Of a stretch of 64,000 bases of DNA, positions 43,418-54,900 are shown in pieces. The notes beneath the pieces are model-generated. The model was not told the DNA's origin. It saw only the letters and a list, made by a program, of their open reading frames with translations, and made no database searches. A program made the translations under genes and the position numbers. The stretch is from Amphimedon queenslandica. Its lineage: Eukaryota; Porifera; Demospongiae; Haplosclerida; Niphatidae. Numbering within the stretch: position 1 is the stretch's first letter; each line of letters opens with the position of its first letter. The stretch is from NCBI RefSeq assembly GCF_000090795.2, contig NW_003546250.1, positions 366,297-430,296 of the forward strand. The letters run 5' to 3'.

Positions 43418-45547
43418 CTAGGTGGTGGTTTGTGAGTTGGGTAGAAGGCCTGCAATTTTCTCGAAGGTAATCCTTTCTTCTGCTTCATATTTATGACATT
43501 CCTCTTGGACTACTTTCAATTCTGGGAGATACTTCTCTGGCCTGTGTATCAACAAATAGAAAGATTATGAAAGAACAACAGGCAAAGAATGCAACAAATA
43601 TGACCGTAATTTTGTATTAGCGATTAAAAACAAATAACAAAATTGTTTGGGAATTTCATGACAGCATAAAATCCACCCCCTTTGCTCAGACTGCAGTAGT
43701 AATAACACATACACTACTAGCTAATACAATTGAATTTTGAGATTGAAACAACAAAACTTTCAAGATATTTCATAATTGTATCAAAAAATCAATTGTATTT
43801 CAGTTTCTACAAGCATTGACCATAGACTTAATTACTAGTGTTAACTCATGCATGACTGAATGCTAAAAAAATTTCTGAGGAAAATCTTGCTCAATTTTAG
43901 CGTATGATTGACTTATTCATCCTTTCCATCTTATTGCAGTTAGAAATTAACTTTATAAAGTTAATCATCATGTAGCCAATAATGCTCAGAGATATTCATC
44001 TACAAACAGTTTTGACTGTCATATAGTGACCAGCTGACAGTTGAATTAAAAAGCAGGTCACATGAAATGATGGTTTACTTTCGCTCACCCCAATAAGGAC
44101 GAGATGAGTACTACTGGCAAAACTGAGGGCCGAAGAATGCACCGAGTATCACAACAGCTGCTGCCGTTTGGTGCCACTTTGTCGAGTCATGAAGAGATGG
44201 CACCATTTTAAAGATAAGCTGTCACAGCTCATCACTCACTATTCCTCCATTCATAGTATACAAACTCATTGTCATGAAGCTTACATGCCTACGCAGTGTC
44301 AAACCAACTATCAGGTCATTATTATTATTGTAATTTAGCATAATGTGTGAAATTACTAATAGCACTGTATAATAAGATGTGGTAATGAGATCTGGTAGTT
44401 TCATGATTATAGTCTATATATAGCAATTAACAGTTGACTAAATGTTTGACAACAATCTTATATCAGTTTCTATCGATCTTGTACAACCCTCTTACCCTGT
44501 TCCTCCCTCCCTTTTGAACCCTTCAAAGAGCCAGTCAATCAACACCCTATATCTTTTACCCTCCTCTCTCTCTCTCCCCCTCTCTCTCTCTTTCTTCGTC
44601 CTTACCAAGTATGATAGAGCGTTTTGTTCTGAGCCATCTCCACTATCTCTTGAACGCTAGATGATTCTAATGGTACTGTGCCATAAGTCGCAATCTCCCA
44701 AAGCAATACTCCATACGACCTAATGTAGTGGAAATTAAAATGAAATTAAAATGTCGTGAGGTCAAATAAGTTCCACATTGCAGATAATGACTTCTTATTA
44801 TTAATAAAATGCTTGACAATTTTTATAGGACAATCATTATAAAATTTTTGTATTTTTTTGCTCTAACCAGACATCAGACGAAGATGTGAAGTATCCATAG
44901 ATGAGAGATTCTGGTGCCATCCACCTGACAGGCAGTACTGCCCTACCAGCGATCTTGTAGTATTCTTTCTCCTGTACCATGCGAGCCATTCCAAAATCAG
45001 CCACTTTCACCTCAAGGTTTGGTCCCACTGTGGAATAAAGGGGAAGAATAGGACTTTCACTTTCAAAATAGCACACGAATAAACAAACACACAAAAATTT
45101 GCTCCAAAATTGGCCAAAGACTCAAGTTACTCCAAAATTGAGCCAAAGTCCCTGTACTATAGTACAGGGACTTTAATCAAATTTCACCAAAAATGAAAAA
45201 TAAAGAATTCTTTATTTTTATATTTTTTTTCTGATACACATACATATATTTATCTTGTGTAGAAAATTTGAGCTGATTCCAATCACATTTGGATTTTTAC
45301 GAATTATTAAAGTTGCTCCAAAATTGATTGACTTTGGCCAAATTTTTTTTAATGAAAAGAAGAGAATTCTTTATTTTTATATTTTTTCTAATACATCTGA
45401 TGTTGTGTAGAAGTTTTAAGCTGATTGATGATTTTAGAGTTATGTGTGTCCATGTGATGAGTACCTACCTAAGCAGTTCCTGGCTGCAATGTCCCTGTGT
45501 ACATATTTGTTGCTCTCAAGGAAAGCCATTGCATTTGCAATCTATAG

Positions 45548-45584
<37 letters not shown>

Positions 45585-45608
45585 GTAATAATAATAATAA
45601 TAATAATA

Positions 45609-45647
<39 letters not shown>

Positions 45648-48600
45648 TGTATGTGCTATAACTAACATCTCCAGCAAATCTTATTTGATGATAAATGCCA
45701 ATAATAGCATGTTCCCCTGCCTTTGGTCTAAAACATAATAATAATGATAACAACAATAATAATAATAATGATTATATTGATGATGCATGATGATGTCGAA
45801 TGATGTCATTTGACTCATGATATTCATATGATAAAAGGTCAAGATGTCAGTATATTATTTCATTCACAACCCATTGCTTTATTCATTAGTAAACTAACTT
45901 GTGCTTCAGTAGGAAGTTGTGGAGGTCCCCGTAAGGCATATACTCCAGTATCATTAACGGAGCACCTTCAGAACCTCCTGTACTAATCCCTGCATGAATA
46001 TACGGCATATGGTAATCATTGTTTAATATAAAATAACTATTTTCTCTCTTACCTAATAAGCTGACAATATGAGGATTTGAGAATTTCTTCATTAGTTCTA
46101 TCTCTTCTAAGAACTTTTGTACGTCTTCCTCTTCGATACTTGTCAAGGTTTTCACGGCAACTGGGAGCTTGCCTTTGTATCCAGCAATATTCTACAAGAA
46201 GGTATTGCAATCATATTCTTATAAAAAGTATAATGATATTAGTATTAAATTCAGTTTTAAAACATAGTATCACTATTACTGTTATAAAATAGAACCTCAT
46301 AGTAATGTCTATTGTTAAAAGGAATATGCAGGCATGAAAATAAATATATACATAATTATATTAAATAAATAAATAAATAATTATACTGTTGTGTATGTTC
46401 ATTGTATACTTTTGCTTTCATCAGTAACACTTTCCCAAACTGTCCTTCGCCAATGTCCCTTAAATACGTCAGCTGGGCTCTGTCATGTTCCCAATCCTAT
46501 TATCAATAAATAAATGATTGTCATTATATGCTACAGTCTCTCTCTTACATCATCAGCCCTCTCTTTGTTGTATTCGTAAAAAGTGACGGAGGGTGACATC
46601 ACACCAAACTTTGGTTTTAGAGTGAAGGTCTTTCGACGCGCTGAGCGGCTCCTAAGTCTGTAAGGCTGGGGTCTTTGCTCTATAGAAGTTTCAAAGCTAC
46701 CCTAATACAGAGAAGAAGTGAATTAATGTGTGTGGAGTTTTTAGTTTTACAAAGTTAACTAACTTCTTCTGTTCCTCTCTCAAATGACATTGGGGTGTAC
46801 CCATTTTCAATGTCTGATGAAGAAAGATCTTTAGGAGCTAGTTTAGCCTTTAAAAATAAAAAAAAAATTATTAAATAATAACTCTTGGGCTCTAAAGCAA
46901 AGAGAATCATATCGTAAGTGATATATTTCTTACTTTCCCACTATAATCTATTTCTTCTTCTCCAGAAAACCCTACCCCATAGTTAGGGTTCCTTTTAAGA
47001 GACGACAGTTTGAATCTCAACTTTTCCAGCTGGTGTTCTTCTGGAGTGATTGGCATTTTGCGATTTTTCATATCATCATCAGGACTGCTGTGAATCTGAT
47101 ATACTTTAAGAGAGCCTCTTCTAGTAAAAGTAAAGGAAAGAGCATGTTTTTTTTGTAAAAAAAACGACTCCAAAATCACCTATTATTTTTATTACATTCT
47201 CTGATGCATATTGATGTTCTAATGCTGTGTAGAAAGTTTGAGCTGATTTTGACTTAAATTTTTCAAGTTATGGTCATTTTTAAAAAAATAGGCCAATTTA
47301 AATATTTCCCTGTACTATAGCCCATGGTTTTTTCCAAAAAATGGCTCCGGAGTCACCCCTAATTTTTATTACATTTTCTGACACATATTGATGTACTTAT
47401 GCTATGTAGAAAGTTTGAGGTGATTTCGACTTAAAATTTTTGAGTTATAGCCATTTTTAAAAATGAGCCAATTTCTGAAAAATTCCCTGTACTATAGCCC
47501 ATGGTTTTTTCCAAAAAATGGGCTCCAAAATCACCCCCAATTTTTATTACATTTTCTGATACATATTGATGTCCTTATGCTGTGTAGAAAGTTTGAGATG
47601 ATTCTGCCTAAAACTTTTTGAGTTATAGCCATTTTAAAAAATGAGCCAATTTCTGAAAAATTCCCTGTACTATAGCCCATGGTTTTTTCCAAAAAATGGG
47701 CTCCAAAATCACCCCCAATTTTTATTACATTTTCTGATACATATTGATGTCCTTATGCTGTGTAGAAAGTTTGAGCTGATTCCAAGCTCAAATTTTTGAG
47801 TTTCTAAGCATTATGACATGTAACCAGTTGGTACATGATACTTACCTTTTCACAACACAGATGATAATTACAACTACAATGATCACAACAAGAAACACGA
47901 TGGCACCAGCAGCAGCTGCAATAGCTATAATGATATCCATTGTTAAGAGATCTCCTCCAGCTGGTTCCGTGATCATAGTGGGGGTCATTGATACTGTATT
48001 GAAGGAGGAAGAAGCTTGAGTGATGGTAGATAAAACCATGGAAGGAGATGGGAAGAGACTTGAGGAGGGTGGAGCTATTGTTTGAGGTAGGAGAACGTTC
48101 ATGACAATCGATTGAAAGAAGTTGTTATAATTATTGATAACAGTCATTGGAACAATGTTAACTAAAAAAATAAGAAAAATACAATCATGAAAATAATAAT
48201 ATTTATTATTTCTCATTGTATTTTCAATTACCAGTTTCTCCAACGGTGGTACTAGAACTTAGTGTAATATTAGTAACTGTACAGTTTCCTATTAGTATCC
48301 CACCACTGACCATCAGACCATCACTGAATGTGTAGAGTGGATCTCCAACTGATCCGTTTGTTAAGTTAGTAATGACTCGTAAAGATCTAAAAATATAAAG
48401 TATTTTAAATAGCAAAAATTCTAAAAATAGCAAGAATTGTAAAAATAGCAAGAATTTTTAAAATAATAAGAATTTTAAAAATAGCAAGGATTCTAAAAAT
48501 AGCAAGGATTCTACAAATAATTATGCTTGCAGTGTGATTTAATTCTTTAAACAAATTCTTACAAATATGCTTATAATGATTCTATTATATTAATGTCTAT

Positions 48601-51600
48601 ACCCATTAGCTGAATCACTGATAAGGACTGGGACGCGTGTATCACTCAGCCAGACTATTAAGCACATTGGTTCATCTCTCATTTCCCTTCTCCTTCTTCT
48701 CTCTTCCGTTTCTTTGCTCTCAAGAGTCACAGCTCCGCCATAAAGTGTGAGAACATTATTAAACTGAAGTAGAGAGTAAGGAAGATTAGTATTAGAAACA
48801 GTGAGCCTGTAATCAGTCCTTTCAGTTGTTATAAAATCGGAATAATTACCTACAAAAGTAGAGGATAGGCAAGAAATAATACTACAATCTATTGCTGTAG
48901 TGAAAGTTCTGGACAAGGTATGAAACTATAAAAATTACCCTCTTTAGCTAGAGTTAAAATTTGTATTCACTCATGGTATCCAATATTCAAAAGCCGATCA
49001 TGTCTCATGTCTAATTGTGCTTGCATTAATTACTACACACACACTCTCTCTCTCCCACCACCATCAGCTTACACACCATCATCTAACACTACTTTATCTC
49101 ACCCTCTCACCATCCAACAACCAAACAAACGCTTGTCTTAACATTACTCAGTCACACTTTAAGGAATGCTCCTACCACAACAGAGTGAGTCAGTCAGCCA
49201 CAAACAAGTCTCTATATGTCACAGCACATCAGCAGTGACAACAGCATCATGATAAAGTCATATCTAATACTTGGTCTGGTACTAATTACATTTATTTTTG
49301 TTATTGTCTGCCAGATTTGTATACATACAAGTGGTGGATTGTATTCTGAAATGAAGAGGCTGTCTTTATAAGTGTGCAAACAAAATAAACCCACAAACAG
49401 GTGCATTACAATACAGGAAAAACATGTTTACAATTGTTCACTTACTAGTTGTTGATATACAGTCCAGCCCATTGTTAGCTAGTATAGTTGGATCAAGACA
49501 AATACACTGATAGAGTTCACCATTCACTCTACAGCCATTCATGCAACCACAGTCTCCTGGTATGATATTAACATATCCATCGCCATCGTTCATTCCACTG
49601 CTAGTACTGTCAACTCTCATATTGTTGATTGTTATCAGTGAGTACCCACCTCCACCTGGTATTTCTGGACTTGATTTTAATACTTCTCCTCCCCCAAAGC
49701 CACCTCCTCCTCCTCCAGAATCACAGCTGCCTCCACCGCCTCCAAATCCACCGTTGACCCTCTTAAAGGGCAGACCAGTGTTGTCATCCCCAAGACCCAA
49801 GACACAGTCTAAACCGCCTCTAGCAAAAACTAACCGTTGGCTTAAAAGTTGTCCATCAATGTCTTTCATGTTTGGAGGGGCAAGCCACCCACTGCCAGCT
49901 CCAGAGGAAAAGCTCATGCTTTCCCCTCCAACTCCTGGTCTCATTCCAGTACCACCAATATAGTCTACAAGACCGTCTGTATATGAAGGTCTTCCGTCAA
50001 TAAATCTCTGATAAAGTTCTTCATTTGTTTCATTACCAACTCTCAGCTGCTCTACGTTTCCATTGACAGCAGTTAAAATGGCATCATAGTTGGTCTGTAA
50101 TGAAGTGCCTCCTCCACCAGCTGCTACAATGAATGGAAGAAGAGACTGGGAGTAGTGATTGCTTGAGACGTTTCTAGGCCATATCATGCTTCCTCCTCCT
50201 CCTCCTCCTCCCCCTAATCTTGGCTTTAACGAAGGAAGAGACTCGGAATTCCACATTGAAGAACACTCATTGGCTTCAGTTAAATTAGTAGGAGGATCAG
50301 TACAGAGCTTGTATGAGGAGTTAGTATCGCAGGGTCCGATCCCTTTATGTCCCACCAGCACAAGTATAGACCCATTCGCTTGTGTGTCTATCAATAATTG
50401 AGTTTGTAATATGACGCCTCTAGAAGTCTTAATGTTGCACAAGCCCCGGCCCCCTGAAGCCCCAGCAATGGTTACATTGTAAGTCCCTGAGCGAGGGAAT
50501 GTGAAGGTTTGTCCACCAAAGAACCCGAGGGTTTCTGAATCGTCCGTAAGGTGTTGCCGAATGGGAGAATTAATACTTTGATAGTACTGGAGGCAAGTTT
50601 GATATGATGTGCCATTCGCTCCAGTTCCATTGCATGTTGTGAAGTAATAGGAGACTTCGGAGAGATCTACAGCAAACAAAGAGAAAAGAGAGTTATTTAT
50701 GAGAGACTGCTATTAATAATATTCTGCAAAAAATTGTAAATCCTTTCTACTATAATGAAATTAACCTCTGCAGTAAACATTTATGTAAACACAAGATGGA
50801 AATTATAACTACAGAAACCATAACACAACATAATTTAAAGGGTAAATTACATGTACATGTAGTCACTGTGCTGTTATAGCCATTAAAGGATGGATTGAGG
50901 AAATTGTTAGCAACTGAAGCTTTAAATGTGCTGCATTCCAGTGAGATTGACCAGTGAGTTTATACTGATTTGTTGACACTCAACCATACAAATTAAGGCC
51001 ATATTTGTCAAGGTCCATTATGACATGAAGTGTGCTCCCTACATAAACTTGCATATTTTTCTCAAGGATATAAAATAAGCTCATTCATCAGACTATAGAT
51101 ACCATAGATACATACCATAAATGCGTAAATAAGGAATGCATATTAGTGTTTATGATCCAGCATAGTAAGCTAAAATACGGTTTATGAATGAATGAACAGA
51201 AAGCAAAACAGCCTTTATGTCCTTCCATTTCTCAATCGTTTTGTTTTATAAAATGCAGTGCAGGCAGAATGAATGAAGCTTTTATATTGTAAGAGACCAT
51301 TGTACATATAAGAATAGAAACAGGACATGGATACATGCTCACTATCTCTCTTATCACTTCATTTACTATTGCTGCACCCGTACACAGCAAAGATAGAGTA
51401 ACTCTAAATCTAGTACTTCAAGCCAGCCCAGGTTTCAATGCATGTAGCTACACTGTACAGGCCTGACTACTGCTCAGTGTGGAGTGATGAAGTTTTGTAA
51501 ATAAAGGTACAGAAAAAAGCAATACAACGAAGCAATACAAACAAACTATATAATGATTAAATATATAATTGCCTTACTTCTCCATTGGGGCTCTCCTTCG

Positions 51601-51650
51601 CAGCAGTGTAATGCGATTATGAACAAAAGAGAGAAGATGGCGAGGGCCAT
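43418..51650 (-). CDS. Receptor tyrosine kinase with ALK/LTK-like glycine-rich ectodomain
   Basis: Sixteen exons join in one frame to 1,094 residues: 51578-51650, 49446-50666, 48603-48849, 48232-48386, 47846-48161, 46934-47120, 46764-46847, 46549-46701, 46410-46496, 46053-46191, 45899-45989, 45667-45727, 45469-45541, 44868-45027, 44606-44719, 43418-43541. A signal peptide ([19 protein letters not shown]) is followed by the 407-residue exon 2 with glycine runs ([37 protein letters not shown]) and a cysteine-rich end (CGCMNGC...CICLD), in the same order as the ALK glycine-rich domain and its EGF-like tail. One membrane helix lies near residues 640-668. The kinase is intact: GEGQFG loop, VAVK Lys855, HRDIAARN Asp955, DFG Asp973, activation-loop [11 protein letters not shown]. 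The juxtamembrane part has NPNY and YTPM. The kinase domain alone is not clearly ALK. It has almost no C-terminal tail. Confidence 0.9.
45095..45430 (-). repeat. Two units of the palindromic 180-bp repeat
   Basis: In the kinase gene's intron 13, in the gene's sense orientation. One perfect CCCTGTACTATAGTACAGGG lies at about 45150-45169. Confidence 0.87.
45549..45648. repeat. TAA microsatellite, about 100 bp
   Basis: Almost pure (AAT)n with a few AGT interruptions, between kinase exons 12 and 13. Confidence 0.92.
47160..47815 (-). repeat. Four units of a divergent palindromic-repeat subfamily
   Basis: Units of about 180 bp in kinase intron 5. They keep CCCTGTACTATAG, the GTGTAGAAAGTTTGAGCTGAT block and TTTTTATTACATTTTCTGA, but the palindrome is replaced by CTGTACTATAGCCCATGG. 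The last two units are nearly identical. This is a sister subfamily of the commoner repeat. Confidence 0.85.
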
Positions 51651-51993
51651 TAGGAATCCTGAGCCTGTAGACTTAAAGATAATTCCACGAGCTCTTGGGA
51701 TTCGAACCAAAGCAAGGTGGATCAGAGGAATGCTCTATTTTTGTCAACACACTGCTGTTTGTTACAAAGACAAGCTATCACAACTCGCGGAACTATTGGG
51801 AAGGATTTGCATATGCAGCAGGCTGTAGGTGTGGCTCAATATGTAAACTTATGGGCGTGCCTAGATCTAGTGATGAATATTTAATTAGGTGTTGCACAAC
51901 ATGGTGGACATAATGGGGAATTGCAACTTTTGCATAGCTCAGTGATTTCGGGATTATATAAAGCAACTCAAGCTCTTTCTCTTCAAAGCAGTA
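51651..51993. promoter_or_regulatory. Divergent promoter region of the receptor kinase and NFX1
   Basis: Only 343 bp separate the two start codons. A GGTTCGAATCC-like word (inverted, at about 51695-51706) and an ATTTGCATAT octamer-like word (51805-51815) are present. No TATA box near either start. Assignment is from position. Confidence 0.45.
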
Positions 51994-54900
51994 ATGGCAG
52001 AGAAAGGAGAGAGCACTGAAGCTAAAGGAATGAGCGAAAGAAGAGAAGAAACGAGGAGTGACATTGTTGATCCTGATCACCGTGAAGACAGAAAGAAGAA
52101 TAGAAGTAGCCAATCTCACTCTCACGGACAAAGAAGATACTATCACAGACACTACTACTCAAGATATGATAAGACGGTAGATGAGAGAGGAAGTGACATC
52201 AAACAAAATGAAGAGAGCATCAGTAATGATCATTATTATCATCATGGAGCATATCAAGGGAGAAATAGAGGGAGGAGGAGCAGGGGGAGGAGGAACAATG
52301 GAGGCAGAAATGAAACTGAAACAAAGACGGAGGAGACCAGAGGAAGCATGGAAGGAAAGAGAAGAGAAGAGAGAGACCATGATGAAAGAAAAGGAACAGA
52401 AACTGATAAAATAGAAGTTGGGAGAAGGAACCCAGAAAGAAGAATACGTGAGACTGGGGAGGAGGGGAGGAGAGGGGACAAGGAGAGGTGGAGGAGGAGG
52501 AGGAGGAGGAGGGGTGAGGAACGGAATGAGAGACAGGGGGAACATCAAACAGGACAAAGAACTGACCTGGATGCACATGAGAGCACCTGTGTTGATATTA
52601 GCGTCAAGGATCTTAGAACCAAAACCGACAAGGAAGCAAGTGATGAATCAAAAGAGACCAATGAAGACAAGAATAGAGAATATGAAAGAACGAAATTACC
52701 TGACACTAGTGAGACTAGTACTGCTGATAAAGAGAGTGTTAGGAGGAGAGAAAGAACTGATGAAAAAGAAGTTGTACAACATATCATTCATACTACTAGG
52801 AACAAAGGAAACAGGAAACATGGTGATCCAGATGAGGGACATGATAGAAGTAAGAGGAGTACGTCTAGATACTCTCGGGATAAAGAACAAAGAGGATATA
52901 CTAGAGATAGTTATGGACATTATAGACACTGGCAAAACAATGACAGAGAAAGTACATTTATTGGTAGACAGAGTATTAAAATGGATGAAGCTACTGTGAA
53001 GACTGTTACAGTGGATTTTAAAATGGCTGACATTGATGATTTAAAGATGGCCGCCACTAGCGACCCTTGTATTTCTAAAAAGGATGTTTCCTCAACTCAA
53101 AGTCACGAGCTGAGTCAGCAGTTATTGGGCGGAGTTTACGACTGCAGCGTTTGCTGCGATCGGCTCAGGTACAACCAGGAGGTGTGGTCTTGTGGCACAT
53201 GCTATAACATATTTCATCTGAAGTGCATTAGGAGGTGGGCTCACTCTTCAGCTGCAGCTGCTTCTGAAGGTAAATACAGTTTAGGAATAATTTCAATTTT
53301 AAATAAATGTTTTTGCTTGCTTGATTTAATTTGTTGCTATTTAAAAATATTTATAGGTAACCCAGAGAAAGGTTGGAGATGTCCATGTTGTCAAACTGTC
53401 TCTTTGATTATCCCGTCCGTATACAAGTGCTACTGTGGAAAGGTCAACAATCCTGGACAATCTAGAAAGAAGAGTGACCTTCTCGTTCCTCATTCTTGTG
53501 GCGAGAGGTGTGGGCGGAGACTTGCAAAGTCCTTGGAGACGACATGTCGTCACAAATGTCAGCAGCTGTGTCACCCTGGTCCCTGCCCACCTTGTCCTGT
53601 GATGGTGTATAGGACCTGCCCGTGTGGAAAAGAAAGGTAGTGAAATAGATTACAATCTTTTTTATACTGTCTTTTATAGCTCTTAATTTTGGTTTTTGGC
53701 AAACTTGGAATTTGATAGTCATTTTGTCGCAATAAAATCAACCATTATTATTTTCAAGACAAATTTCCCAAATCGAAGCCTGCTAATCACCGAAATTAAT
53801 AATTTGTTTCCTCCAAAATTACGAGCTATACTGTACTGTGCATCTCCTTGTCAACATTACCTTTTATTTCTGTAGCTCTTATGTCCGCTGTAGTCGATAT
53901 GATGTCCTTCCTTCTTGTGGTAATGTTTGCGACAAGATGCTCAACTGTTCCAAACACAGATGTGCTGATATCTGTCACACAGGTAGAGTCATTTGTATGG
54001 GTCATGTGACTGTCATGTGATGTAGGCCCGTGTCCCAAATGTGAAGTCTCAGTAGTTGAAGACTGTCACTGTAAGAGAGGTAGGAGGAGCCTGTCTTGTG
54101 GTGATGATTTGTGTGGTTATTCGTGTGGAAAACTGTGTAACAGGTGAGTGTAGACCTGCATCAAATGTGCGTTAAGTCTGTGTCAATTCTCGATTAATTT
54201 TGTACTGATTCTGTGTTAATACTCTGTTATGTGTGTGTTGTTCTTCTAGACCTCTTTCTTGTGGCAACCACACTTGTGAGCTGCCATGTCACCCTGGTGA
54301 TTGCTCGCCCTGTTCTCTTCTTCCTTCAGCTGTTTCTCACTGTCCTTGTGGAGCCACGCCCATTTCAATGCTCCTCCCAGAGGGTGTGGTCAGGACGTCT
54401 TGTTTGGACAATGTTCCTGTTTGTGATAGAATGTGCTCCAAACCTTTGCCGTGTTCGTCGTATAGCGAAGAAAGTAAATAATTTTATAATATCTTTTATG
54501 ATTTATCTTTGTTTATTGTTTGATTTCTTGTTTCCTCCTTTTATGTTCCTTTTATTAGTTATTTCTTATTGATTTTGCATGTGTCTTGTTTTTATAATTG
54601 TTCCCTCTCTCTCTCCCTCTCTCTCTCTCTCTTTCCTTAATCAAGACACTCATTTATGTCAGAGCAAGTGTCACTCTGGTCCTTGTCCTCCATGTTCCCT
54701 AATGTCTACTGCAATATGCAGCTGTGGTCGTTCACAGACCAAAGTCCCTTGTCATCAAATCAGCGAGAAAGAAGGTTTCATCTGCAAGAAAAATTGCGGA
54801 AAGAAACTCAACTGTGGTCGTCACCATTGCAACATTAAATGCTGTACAGTAAGCCACACCTCCTTTTGCTCGTGAATATTAATCATGCTCATGATATTTA

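Noticed and set aside
49541-50401. Proline-rich open frames on the plus strand opposite the kinase ectodomain
   Set aside because: They are the complement of the glycine-rich coding exon on the minus strand.
51690-51715. Possible tRNA (inverted GGTTCGAATCC word)
   Set aside because: The word matches a B box, but the T stem has a mismatch and no D arm, anticodon arm or acceptor stem can be folded upstream on the minus strand.
52159-52578. Proline/serine-rich frames on the minus strand of NFX1 exon 1
   Set aside because: They mirror the Arg/Glu-rich NFX1 coding frame and have no independent signals.
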